DNA of 54,251 bases from Actinomycetes bacterium. GTDB taxonomy: Bacteria; Actinomycetota; Acidimicrobiia; Acidimicrobiales; Ilumatobacteraceae. The first letter of the stretch is position 1. Each line of letters begins with the position of its first letter. Under the pieces are notes generated by a model. The model had not been told where the DNA came from, ran no database searches, and saw only the letters and a program-made list of their open reading frames with translations. A program made the translations under genes and the position numbers. This document shows, in pieces, positions 1-7,273 of this stretch. The DNA lies in assembly GCA_025358125.1 (NCBI GenBank), contig JANYKS010000027.1, positions 1 to 54,251 of the forward strand, given 5' to 3'.

Positions 1-500
1 TCGCCCGCGACGCCGCCTCCGACGGGATGTTCCCATTGATCACCAACGACACGAACATCACCGCCGCCGAGGTCCTCGCCGCCTACCGCTACCAGCCCAA
101 CCTCGAACGCCGCAACCACATGCTCAAAGGCCCCCAACAACTCGCCCCCGTGTTCCTCCACACCCCGCACCGCATCGAAACGCTCCTGCTGTGCCAGTTC
201 CTCGCCCTGCTCACCGAAGCGCTCATCGAACGCGAGATCCGCACCGCGATGAAAACCGCCGGACTCGACCACATCGCCCTCTACCCCGAACTCAGATCCT
301 GCCCCGCCCCCAGCGCACCCCGAATCCTCGAGATCTTCAACAACGTCGCACGCCACCAACTCATCGACCACGGACGCGTCGTCCAGATCTTCGAACCCAC
401 CCTCACCCCGCTACAACACCAGATCCTCGACCTGCTCAACATCCCCGCCCACACCTACACCACACCCGGCCCCGATCATCTGACAAGTGGGGGACGATAA
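1..500 (+). CDS. IS1634-like transposase, C-terminal fragment (5' end outside window)
   Basis: The reading frame is open from the first complete codon at base 3 and stops with TAA at 498-500, so the N-terminal part lies upstream of the window. The visible part starts with the D-G-M-F-P-L-I-T-N-D stretch typical of IS1634-type DDE transposases. It continues with a tract like YRYQPNLERRNHMLKG, where the family carries its catalytic Glu, and then the conserved hydrophobic block ending LIEREIR. Its codon use, with many CCC/ACC/CTC codons, differs somewhat from the neighbouring genes, which fits an insertion sequence. Whether the upstream part is intact cannot be judged here. Confidence 0.8.
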   Translation, partial: ARDAASDGMFPLITNDTNITAAEVLAAYRYQPNLERRNHMLKGPQQLAPVFLHTPHRIETLLLCQFLALLTEALIEREIRTAMKTAGLDHIALYPELRSCPAPSAPRILEIFNNVARHQLIDHGRVVQIFEPTLTPLQHQILDLLNIPAHTYTTPGPDHLTSGGR

Positions 501-507
501 GCCCCAC
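487..507. terminator. Hairpin across the transposase stop codon
   Basis: GTGGGG (487-492) pairs with CCCCAC (502-507) across a 9-nt loop containing the TAA stop. There is no U tract. It could be an intrinsic stop-type hairpin or part of the IS end. Confidence 0.3.
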
Positions 508-512
508 CAGAA

Positions 513-953
513 GTGCGGAACGTCAGTCTGATCACCTCGATCGCAGGGATTGGCGCCGTCGTGTGGGGCACATCCACCGGCAATCTGTTCATCGCCGGGG
601 CTGCGATGATCGGCGCCGGATCGGTGCTGTTGTACATGCGGGCCAAGCGTTGGACGCAGCAGTACACGGCGTATGTCCTCACCACCACGAGAGTGATGAA
701 GGTGAGTGGCTTCCTGCGCAGGACGTCGGCCTGGATCCCGTGGGTCAAGGTCACCGATATTCGCTTCGAGGCATCACTGATGGGCCGTGTGCTCGGCTAC
801 GCGACCGTGTTCATCGACTCGGCCAACGAGACCTCCGGCCTGGCCGAGATGAAGAACCTGCGCGATCCCAACGGGTTCTACATCATGCTGACGGAGCTGG
901 TGCAGTTGCGGCAGGGCTCACTGACGACCACACCGGTGGTTCTGCACGAATGA
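513..953 (+). CDS. PH-domain (bPH_2/YdbS-like) membrane protein, possibly 5'-truncated
   Basis: The 146-residue product has two hydrophobic segments (about 4-19 and 23-40), then a block of the type YVLTTTRVMKVSGFLRR...IPWVKVTDI. That is the usual order of two transmembrane helices plus a bacterial PH domain in DUF304/YdbS-like proteins. The family normally has 20-30 residues before the first helix; here the GTG start lies only 13 bases after the transposase stop and in the same frame, so the insertion may have removed the original start and promoter. No clear ribosome site or -10 box precedes it. The last 71 bases overlap the convergent heme A synthase gene. Function is unknown beyond membrane association. 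Confidence 0.6.
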   Translation: MRNVSLITSIAGIGAVVWGTSTGNLFIAGAAMIGAGSVLLYMRAKRWTQQYTAYVLTTTRVMKVSGFLRRTSAWIPWVKVTDIRFEASLMGRVLGYATVFIDSANETSGLAEMKNLRDPNGFYIMLTELVQLRQGSLTTTPVVLHE

Positions 954-1812
954 CGGCTGCCGTCGACAGTTGCAGCTGAACTGTCGCGAGCCACAGCGCG
1001 GTCGCGAACGCCACATGGATTCCGACCAGCACGGCCGGCACGCCACTGAAGTACTGGGTGTAGCCGATACCCGCCTGGGCAACGGCGATGACCAGCCAGG
1101 TCGTGAGTGGATTCTCGAGCACGTGACGGTCGGCGTGCTGGGTGCGAAGGCGCCACAGCAGCGCGATCGCGACCCCGATCGTGCACATCACGGTGATCCC
1201 GTGGATCCGGGCAACGGCGCCGATCGCGACATCGAACCGCTTGGCCCTCTCGTCGCCGGCGTGCGGTCCAGCACCCGTCACGAACGTACCGGTGACGAGC
1301 GCAAGGCCCGTCAAAGCGGTGATCAGCCGGACGCGGACCGAGGTCCGCCCGGTGACGATCGGGACACGCTTGGCGTGGTCGGGATCGCCCGCGCGGACGA
1401 CGAGCACGACGCTCAGCGCGACGAGCGCCATCGACAACAGGAAGTGTTGCTGATTTGCGAACGGGTTGAGATCGCTCAGCACGACGATCGCGCCGACGAG
1501 TCCCTGCATCGGGACCCCGAGCGCGATCACGATCGCGAGGCGAGTGAGGTCGGCCCGGCGCGGGCGGCGCTTGATCGCCCCGAGCACGGCGGCCACGACG
1601 ACCACCATCACCACGCTGGTGAACAGACGGTTGATCTGCTCGATCGCGCCGTGCGCCGTCGAGACGTCGATCAGCTTCTGCGCGTTGCAGTTCGGCCAGT
1701 CGGCGCAGCCAAGTCCGGACCCGCTGAGCCGCACCGCCGCACCAGTGACAACGATCATGCACACGGCCACCAGTGCCGCAACGCAGACCTTGCGGTAGGT
1801 GGCGGGACTCAT
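883..1812 (-). CDS. ctaA: Heme A synthase (CtaA/COX15 family)
   Basis: CtaA is a membrane enzyme that oxidises the C8 methyl of heme O to make heme A for cytochrome c oxidase. The 309-residue product has about eight hydrophobic helices. The N-terminal part reads VTGAAVRLSGSGLGCADWPNC, a hallmark of the family with its conserved Cys residues; conserved His residues follow in AHGAIEQINR, QQHFLLS, ARIHGITV and VGIHVAF. I chose ATG at 1812 because a TACGAT box (1820-1825) sits 7 nt upstream in the leaderless arrangement seen throughout the window; an in-frame ATG at 1842 lies upstream of that box. It is divergent from the gene at 1878. Confidence 0.92.
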   Translation of the reverse strand: MSPATYRKVCVAALVAVCMIVVTGAAVRLSGSGLGCADWPNCNAQKLIDVSTAHGAIEQINRLFTSVVMVVVVAAVLGAIKRRPRRADLTRLAIVIALGVPMQGLVGAIVVLSDLNPFANQQHFLLSMALVALSVVLVVRAGDPDHAKRVPIVTGRTSVRVRLITALTGLALVTGTFVTGAGPHAGDERAKRFDVAIGAVARIHGITVMCTIGVAIALLWRLRTQHADRHVLENPLTTWLVIAVAQAGIGYTQYFSGVPAVLVGIHVAFATALWLATVQLQLSTAAVIRAEPPVWSSVSPAATAPAPSA

Positions 1813-1819
1813 CGGAGAA

Positions 1820-1825
1820 ATCGTA
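1820..1825 (-). promoter_or_regulatory. -10 box TACGAT, leaderless ctaA promoter
   Basis: TACGAT on the minus strand ends 7 nt before the ATG at 1812, so transcription should begin at or next to the start codon. Confidence 0.55.
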
Positions 1826-1865
1826 GGGGTTGAGGCACACATTCTTGCGTCCGGCCCTCGTTGGC

Positions 1866-1871
1866 TACGGT
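1866..1871 (+). promoter_or_regulatory. -10 box TACGGT, leaderless promoter of the 1878 gene
   Basis: TACGGT lies 6 nt before the GTG at 1878. Confidence 0.5.
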
Positions 1872-1877
1872 CAGGAT

Positions 1878-2984
1878 GTGCTCACCAGTTACGACGATTT
1901 CCCGATCCACCAGGCGTGCGTGCCGATCGCCCATTCGGCGACGTCTGACATCAATCACTACGACCGCTACTTCTTCAACGGCTACACGGCCGACGGTTCG
2001 CTGTACTTCGGCCTCGCGATGGGGCTCTACCCGAACCGGCACGTCGCCGACGGGGCCTTCTGCGTCGTTCGCAGCGACGAGCAGATCAGCGTTTTCGCGT
2101 CGGGTCGCGCGCCGAAAGACCGGATCGACGCAACGACGGTCGGGCCGATCCGGGTCGAGGTCGTCGTGCCGATGCGGGTGTTGCGCCTACACGTCGACGC
2201 GACTGCGCAGAACCTGCGCGCGGAACTCACGTTCACGGCCGGTTCCGAGGCGATCGAGGAGCCGCATTTCTTCCAGCGGGTCGGCGTGCGGGTCTTGTTC
2301 GACTACACCCGCCTCACCCAGTTCGGATCGTGGAACGGCTGGATCGAGGTGGACGGCGAGCGAATCGAAGTCGACCAGGCCGCTGTTACGGGGTCGCGCG
2401 ACCGCTCGTGGGGTATTCGCCCGGTCGGCGAGCCGGCACCCGCCGGAGCCACCGTCGCGATCCCGCAGTTCTTCTGGCTGTGGGCGCCGGTCAACTTCGC
2501 CGGCTTCTCCACCCATTTCGATGTCAACGAGTACGGCGACGGCCGGCGTTGGCACGAGATCGGTGTCATCGCGCCGGGCGGCGGGGCGAGCGAGATGATG
2601 CGCACGGTGGACTACCGGATCGAATGGCAGCAGGGCACTCGATATGCGGCGAAGTTCGAGTACGACCTGATCTCGTGGTCGGGCGCCGCCGCCACCATCT
2701 CGCTGGAGCCGATCCGCAACTTCCAGATGCGCGGCATCGGCTATGGCCATCCCGAGTGGAGCCACGGCACGTGGCGTGGCGAGGCCTCGGTCGGCGGCGA
2801 GCGCCTCTCCTTACCCGTCGCCGATCCGTTGTCACGCGAGAATGTGCACGTGCAGACGCTCTGCAGGGCCAGCTATCGCGATGACGCCGGGCACAGCGCA
2901 GAGGGCAGCGGGATCCTCGAGCTGCTCTGCATCGGCGATCATCCAACCGGCCTGCGCGGCATCCTCGACGGCTATCAACCCTGA
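1878..2984 (+). CDS. Conserved hypothetical protein, soluble, function unknown
   Basis: I do not recognise this 368-residue protein with certainty. It has no signal peptide or membrane segment and is rich in beta-type, aromatic segments such as QFFWLWAPVNF and FSTHFDVNEYGDGRRWHE. Its style resembles lipocalin-like or AttH/DUF7064-type actinobacterial proteins found near CoA-ester and steroid genes, but this is only an impression. The frame is open up to 1830, but GTG at 1878 is preferred because it is preceded by a TACGGT box at 6 nt. The TetR-NTF2 regulator follows 82 bases downstream on the same strand with its own promoter-like box. Confidence 0.75.
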   Translation: MLTSYDDFPIHQACVPIAHSATSDINHYDRYFFNGYTADGSLYFGLAMGLYPNRHVADGAFCVVRSDEQISVFASGRAPKDRIDATTVGPIRVEVVVPMRVLRLHVDATAQNLRAELTFTAGSEAIEEPHFFQRVGVRVLFDYTRLTQFGSWNGWIEVDGERIEVDQAAVTGSRDRSWGIRPVGEPAPAGATVAIPQFFWLWAPVNFAGFSTHFDVNEYGDGRRWHEIGVIAPGGGASEMMRTVDYRIEWQQGTRYAAKFEYDLISWSGAAATISLEPIRNFQMRGIGYGHPEWSHGTWRGEASVGGERLSLPVADPLSRENVHVQTLCRASYRDDAGHSAEGSGILELLCIGDHPTGLRGILDGYQP

Positions 2985-3051
2985 TGTCGAGCGTCATCTG
3001 GGCAAGCTCTCCGGATCGCTGTTGCGCCGTAGGTATCGGGCCCGCTCCTTG

Positions 3052-3057
3052 TAGCGT
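3052..3057 (+). promoter_or_regulatory. -10 box TAGCGT before the TetR-NTF2 gene
   Basis: TAGCGT ends 9 nt before the GTG at 3067, slightly longer than the usual 6-8 nt seen elsewhere in the window. Confidence 0.4.
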
Positions 3058-3066
3058 ACGACCCCG

Positions 3067-4104
3067 GTGAAGAAGCAGACAGTCGAAGAGCGGCGGCACG
3101 AGATCCTCGAAGTCACATGCGAAGTCGTGATCGAGCGCGGGTTCGCGGCGACTCGGATCGCCGACGTCGCGAAACGGCTGAATGTCTCGACGAGCCTGAT
3201 CCACTACCACTTCGACTCCAAAGAGCAATTGCTGGCGGAGGCGTTCAGCTATTACGCCCGTAAGGATCTCGCTGCCCTCGATGCCGAGATGGAGGCGGCG
3301 CCGACGGCCCTCGCCCAGCTCGACCGGGCGATCCAGAACTACGTGCCGGAAGGCAGCGACGATGTCGAGTGGATGCTGTGGATCGACGCGTGGGGCGAGG
3401 CGTTGCGCAATCCGCTGATGAAGAAGATCAGCCAGGAGCTCGACGAGCAGTCCGTCGCCCTGCTCGACCGCGTCTTGACCGAAGGGGTCGCCTCCGGCGA
3501 GTTCTCGTGTACCGACCCCGCGTCGAGCGCGTTGCGGCTCACCGGCCTGATCGACGGCTTGGCCGTGCAGTTCGCTGCTCACAACGATCTGCTCACCCGC
3601 GATGCGTTCATCGGCCACGTGCGCTGGTTGGCGGCAGCCGAGATCGGCGCAGATATCTCCCAATTCGACGCGTCGCAAGTCGCCGTGCCGCCCGCGATCA
3701 AACCGATCTCACCAGCGGTCGACCTCGCGTTGCGCCAACTGATCACGCGCTACTGCGACAACGTCAACCGCCTCGACGCCGACGGTCTCGGCCGAACCTG
3801 GGCCAACCAGGCGCTCTGGGACGTCGGCACCGGCAAGGCTGTCAGAGGGCGGGCCAACATCGTCGCCGAGTGGAACAAGACGACGAAGGGCATGTCGTGG
3901 ATCGTGCACCTCGAGCCGCTTGCGGTGTTCGACGTCGACCAGGAAGCCGGCACCGGGACCGGCAGGGTCACCGTGCACGAGCGGTTCCACCGCGCCGACG
4001 GCACGTCCGGTTCGTTGTTGGGTACGTATCACGATCGCTACGTCCACACCGACCAGGGCTGGCTGTTCGCCGAGCGACGCCTCGAATCGATCGAACAGCG
4101 CTGA
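3067..4104 (+). CDS. TetR/AcrR regulator fused to an NTF2/SnoaL-like domain
   Basis: Residues 10-58 form a TetR DNA-binding domain (RRHEILEVTCEVV..FAATRIADVAKRLNVSTSLIHYHFDSKEQLL), and about 60-190 form the all-helical ligand/dimer domain with a typical SGEFSC.DP..SALRLTGLIDGLAVQ stretch. Unlike ordinary TetR proteins of about 200 residues, the chain continues to 345. Residues about 218-345 look like a SnoaL/NTF2 fold (RYCDNVNRLDADGLGRTWANQALWDVG, later GTYHDRYVHTDQGWLFAERRL). The extra domain could bind the effector or act as a small enzyme. The GTG start is set by the TetR domain. Targets are unknown; the gene at 1878 on the same strand is the nearest candidate. Confidence 0.85.
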   Translation: MKKQTVEERRHEILEVTCEVVIERGFAATRIADVAKRLNVSTSLIHYHFDSKEQLLAEAFSYYARKDLAALDAEMEAAPTALAQLDRAIQNYVPEGSDDVEWMLWIDAWGEALRNPLMKKISQELDEQSVALLDRVLTEGVASGEFSCTDPASSALRLTGLIDGLAVQFAAHNDLLTRDAFIGHVRWLAAAEIGADISQFDASQVAVPPAIKPISPAVDLALRQLITRYCDNVNRLDADGLGRTWANQALWDVGTGKAVRGRANIVAEWNKTTKGMSWIVHLEPLAVFDVDQEAGTGTGRVTVHERFHRADGTSGSLLGTYHDRYVHTDQGWLFAERRLESIEQR

Positions 4105-4143
4105 AGGTATTCGCCCTGCAGTTCGCCGGTTCGCACATCATCG

Positions 4144-5223
4144 CTAGGGACGAACTTCGTAGAAGGCGTTCACCGGGTTGTCGATATCGAGCCGGCGAAA
4201 GCGGGTGAAGCCGGCAACTGCGGCCATCTCCCTCGCCCGGCTCTCGCTGAGGCCGAGCGTGCCGAGTCCGGCGCCGTCGGGCTCCGACATCGCCGACGAC
4301 ATGCACGCGAGCACGCTGATCCCGTACATCAACGAGGCCATCGGGTTCTTGCGGGCGTTGTCGGCGAAAGTGTCGAGGGCCTTGATGTCGACGAGCAGCC
4401 ACGTACCGTCGGGCGTGATCGCGGCACGGAGCGACTCCATCATCTCCTGCGGATGCGTCATGTCGTGGATGCAATCGAGCGTCGTGATCAGTCGGACCGA
4501 GTTGTCGCTCGGCAACGACGTCGAACGGGGATCGACGAACGTGGCGTTGCGGACACCGGACGCCTCCAGCTTGGTGGCTGCCCGTTCGAGCGCGTACTCG
4601 GAGATGTCGTAACCGGTGAACGTGCTGTTCGGGAATGCTCCGGCCATCAACAGCACCGCTCCCCCGGCGCCGCATCCGACATCGGCAACGTTCACCCCGG
4701 CTTCCAACGCGGTCGTGACGCCATCGAGGGCCGGGAGCACGACCGGCAGTAGGAACGCGTTGTTCCACGGCTCGAAGCCGCGTTCGATCCCGATCGCGCC
4801 TTCGCACCCGTAACTGTCGTAGTCGTGCCCGAGCCCGGTGCGGAAGCTGTCGGGCATGTCGTCAAGGGTCCGCATCGTCTGCGGCAGCCGATGAAACAGG
4901 CCCATGCCGTACGACGGATGGCTGGGCGTGGCGAGCACGGCAGCGGCCTCGGCCGAGAGCGAGAAGCACTCGTCGGCGTCGACGTCGATGATCCGCGCCG
5001 CCGCCTGGTTGTAGGCCCATTCGCGCACCCACCGCTCGTGCAGGCCGGCGAGCGTCGCCAACTCGTCGGTGGTCATCGGACGTTCCGCCTCTGCCAATGC
5101 CGTGTAGAGGCCAAGGCGGTCGCCGAGATGAATCATTCCGGCCGTGACCGCGCCCTCCAGCTTGGTGAAGACCTGGAACGTGTACGACGCCAACTTGTCT
5201 GGATCGATATCTGTGTCAGCCAT
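4144..5223 (-). CDS. Class I SAM-dependent methyltransferase with N-terminal winged helix (Rv2258c-like)
   Basis: Residues 1-110 form a winged-helix/dimerisation region (TAGMIHLGDRLGLYTALAEAERPMTTDELATLAGLHERWVREW) as in Rv2258c-type and O-methyltransferase-like enzymes. The Rossmann methyltransferase domain follows with motif I VADVGCGAGGAVLLMA, acidic residue in TGYDIS, and motif IV-like LITTLDCIHDMTHP. The substrate cannot be inferred. The start is ATG at 5223, preceded by a TACCGT box at 6 nt; an in-frame start further upstream would run into the phosphatase gene. It lies 19 nt downstream of the histidine-phosphatase gene and is probably also cotranscribed with it. Confidence 0.85.
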   Translation of the reverse strand: MADTDIDPDKLASYTFQVFTKLEGAVTAGMIHLGDRLGLYTALAEAERPMTTDELATLAGLHERWVREWAYNQAAARIIDVDADECFSLSAEAAAVLATPSHPSYGMGLFHRLPQTMRTLDDMPDSFRTGLGHDYDSYGCEGAIGIERGFEPWNNAFLLPVVLPALDGVTTALEAGVNVADVGCGAGGAVLLMAGAFPNSTFTGYDISEYALERAATKLEASGVRNATFVDPRSTSLPSDNSVRLITTLDCIHDMTHPQEMMESLRAAITPDGTWLLVDIKALDTFADNARKNPMASLMYGISVLACMSSAMSEPDGAGLGTLGLSESRAREMAAVAGFTRFRRLDIDNPVNAFYEVRP

Positions 5224-5229
5224 GGCTGC

Positions 5230-5235
5230 ACGGTA
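5230..5235 (-). promoter_or_regulatory. -10 box TACCGT before the methyltransferase
   Basis: TACCGT on the minus strand ends 6 nt before ATG 5223, giving the downstream gene a possible internal leaderless promoter. Confidence 0.4.
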
Positions 5236-5242
5236 GCTCGCA

Positions 5243-5926
5243 CTAGAGCGTGCGGTCCTCGACGGCGAGGTGTTCGACATCGGCCAGCCGGGTCAGCGCG
5301 AATGTGAACCCGTCACCGAGCTGTAACGCCTCGAGCCGGGTGATCGAGGCGTGGCCGAGCACGAACCGATCCCACTCCCACGGTGTCGGCTGCAACCCGA
5401 GCAGGTAGCTGATGACGGCAGAGTTGGTGCCGGCGTGGGCGACCAGGCAAATCCGCATCTCCGGGTTGTCGATTCGCCAGACCGGCAGATCGCCGGGGAT
5501 CGCCTCGATGCCCCGAGCGATGAGGAACGCCTTGCAGCCGGCGCGGATGCGCTCGATGAAATCGCGATTCGCCTCGCCGCCGAGCTGGGCCAGGCCGTGC
5601 CAGCGTTCGTGCGAGGGCCGAAGCCGCTCTTCGGCGAACGCGACGTCGGCCTTTTCACGCGGCGTCCCCTGCCAGACCGGACTCCGGATCTCGCGCAACC
5701 ATTCCTCGATCACGGGGGTTCGGCCCTGGCGCACGTACAACGGAGCGGCTGTCTCGCGGGCGCGTTCCAGTGGCGAGGCGAGGATCTCGTGAAACGGCTC
5801 GCCAGACAGCGCCTCGGCCATGTGCGCTGCCTGGCGCCGGCCGCGCTCGGTGAGGGGCGGGTGATCGATGTTCAATCCATCGACGACCCACTCTGGTTCT
5901 CCATGTCGGACAAGCACCATCTCCAT
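5243..5926 (-). CDS. Histidine phosphatase family protein (phosphoglycerate-mutase-like)
   Basis: The product of 227 residues opens with the RHG signature (EMVLVRHGEPEW; His8 is the phospho-accepting residue). It later has ASPLERARETA, the family's second conserved Arg region, and CLVAHAGTNSAVISYLLG with the second catalytic His. The substrate is unknown; such proteins dephosphorylate sugar phosphates, nucleotides or other small molecules. ATG at 5926 fits the domain start and a TACCAT box 8 nt upstream. The gene is divergent from the DUF2510 gene and heads a two-gene unit with the methyltransferase. Confidence 0.85.
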   Translation of the reverse strand: MEMVLVRHGEPEWVVDGLNIDHPPLTERGRRQAAHMAEALSGEPFHEILASPLERARETAAPLYVRQGRTPVIEEWLREIRSPVWQGTPREKADVAFAEERLRPSHERWHGLAQLGGEANRDFIERIRAGCKAFLIARGIEAIPGDLPVWRIDNPEMRICLVAHAGTNSAVISYLLGLQPTPWEWDRFVLGHASITRLEALQLGDGFTFALTRLADVEHLAVEDRTL

Positions 5927-5934
5927 GACCGACG

Positions 5935-5954
5935 ATGGTAAGCCGCGATAGCCT
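5935..5954. promoter_or_regulatory. Interlocked divergent leaderless promoters (phosphatase and DUF2510 gene)
   Basis: TACCAT on the minus strand (5935-5940) is 8 nt before ATG 5926. TAGCCT on the plus strand (5949-5954) is 8 nt before GTG 5963. The two -10 boxes are 8 nt apart, so polymerase cannot occupy both at once. Confidence 0.5.
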
Positions 5955-5962
5955 CTTTCGAC

Positions 5963-6733
5963 GTGGATCAGACACCGCCCACGCCCACGCCGGTCGCGTC
6001 CGGCCCCGCGTATCGGCCCGACTGGTACCCGGATCCGACCCACCGGTTCGAGTACCGCTATCACAATGGTCAGTCATGGACCGGCGATGTAGCGGTCGAC
6101 GGTAACCGCTTCTCGGACTCGATGCTGGCGGTTTCCACGTTGGCCCGCCCCACTCCCGCAAAGAGCGGTAAGGCCACCGCGTGCTTGGTCCTCGCGGTCA
6201 GCTCGATCCTCGTCGGCTGGGTGCCGTTCGTGTGCGTCGTGGCCATTGCCGCTGCAGCTCTCGCCCTCGTTTTCGGCATCGCAACGCTGCGCCAAGACAG
6301 GGGGTCGGACGAGTTCGGAGGTCGCAAGGGCAAGGCCAGGGGGTTGGCGGTAGCCGGGCTGATCCTCGTGCCTTTCGGTCTCGCCGCCTCTGGCGTCGGC
6401 ATCTGGCTGACAGTGGTCTCGATCCATGCGATCGATCGTTATGCCAACGTCGGCCCGTATTCCATCGTCGCGCCCCCGTGCACCGTCAGTGGCGGCGTTG
6501 CCACCTTCGACGGCAAAATCACGAACGAGTCGGCATCGACCAGGACATATCACGTCGCGGTCGATTTCGTGAACGCAGGCACGAGTCGAACAGTGGCAAC
6601 TGGCAGCACCACCATCGATGATGTCGCGCCGAACGAGACGAGACAACTGCTGGTGACAGAGGTGATATCGGCGGAACGAATCGACTGCCACGTCATCGGC
6701 GTCACCGGCCCGATCCCGTTCGGTCAGAGCTGA
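5963..6733 (+). CDS. DUF2510 / DUF4190-type membrane protein
   Basis: The 256-residue product starts with a DUF2510 module at about 18-42 (RPDWYPDPTHRFEYRYHNGQ then SWT), common in actinobacterial membrane proteins. Two hydrophobic helices follow (about 70-100 and 128-155), separated by a basic loop with GRKGKARGLAVAGLIL, as in DUF4190. The C-terminal 95 residues form an extracytoplasmic beta-rich domain with two Cys (APPCTVSGG and ERIDCHVIG) and the pattern GKITNESASTRTYHVAVDF, reminiscent of FxLYD-type domains. No enzymatic function is visible; a role at the cell envelope is inferred. Confidence 0.8.
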   Translation: MDQTPPTPTPVASGPAYRPDWYPDPTHRFEYRYHNGQSWTGDVAVDGNRFSDSMLAVSTLARPTPAKSGKATACLVLAVSSILVGWVPFVCVVAIAAAALALVFGIATLRQDRGSDEFGGRKGKARGLAVAGLILVPFGLAASGVGIWLTVVSIHAIDRYANVGPYSIVAPPCTVSGGVATFDGKITNESASTRTYHVAVDFVNAGTSRTVATGSTTIDDVAPNETRQLLVTEVISAERIDCHVIGVTGPIPFGQS

Positions 6734-6782
6734 CCGGCCACGTCCGCCCGCGAGTTGCGAGAGTCAGAGCAACCCGGCTCGT

Positions 6783-7232
6783 TCACGGCGCTGATGACCC
6801 GCCACAATCGCTGTCCCCGTAGGCCCGAAGCTGATCGCGCGAGGCATTGCTCGCTTCGCTGTTCAATGCCGCGAACTCTTCGGTGGATTTGGGATCGGTC
6901 TCGATCTTCTTGACGTCGTAGCCGTTCCTCGCGAGCAGCGCGTCGAACGAAACGACGAAGGCCGCGGCCGCGTCCACATCTGCCTTGATGTCGGCCGGGG
7001 CCCGCTTCTGCAATGTCTGGGCCTGACCGACGAGGCGCGTCATCGCTGATTTCGCGCGCGCCGTGTCACCGGAGTTGATGTCGGTGATCAACGTGTCATT
7101 GGAGGCCCTGTAGGCGAGCAGCAGGTTGCAGAACGTCGCCTTGTCCGTCGTCGCCGGACCGGTGCGACTACCGCTGGTGCAGCTGCTGAGCCCGAGGGCG
7201 ACGATGAGCGAAGCAACAGCCAGTTTGCGCAT
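6783..7232 (-). CDS. Small lipoprotein of unknown function
   Basis: The N-terminus MRKLAVASLIVALGLSSC is a classic lipoprotein signal with lipobox LSSC, so the mature protein should be lipid-anchored at Cys18 on the outside of the membrane. The remaining 130 residues are helical and hydrophilic, with two further Cys residues (ATFCNLLL and DSDCGG) that could form a disulfide. No known domain is recognised. It lies 41 nt downstream of the ABC exporter pair on the same strand but has its own TAGCGT box, so it may be expressed separately. Confidence 0.8.
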   Translation of the reverse strand: MRKLAVASLIVALGLSSCTSGSRTGPATTDKATFCNLLLAYRASNDTLITDINSGDTARAKSAMTRLVGQAQTLQKRAPADIKADVDAAAAFVVSFDALLARNGYDVKKIETDPKSTEEFAALNSEASNASRDQLRAYGDSDCGGSSAP

Positions 7233-7238
7233 GGCTGC

Positions 7239-7244
7239 ACGCTA
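7239..7244 (-). promoter_or_regulatory. -10 box TAGCGT, leaderless lipoprotein promoter
   Basis: TAGCGT on the minus strand lies 6 nt before ATG 7232. Confidence 0.5.
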
Positions 7245-7273
7245 ACCCTGGCGCTCACGGCCAGGGGGTCGCT

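Larger units (their letters stand above)
1..507 (+). mobile_element. Right end of an IS1634-family-like insertion sequence (partial)
   Basis: The transposase fragment runs to base 500 and host sequence appears to begin within about 15 bases. The exact right terminus and any target duplication cannot be fixed without the left end. The hairpin at 487-507 may be part of the terminal region. Confidence 0.5.
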
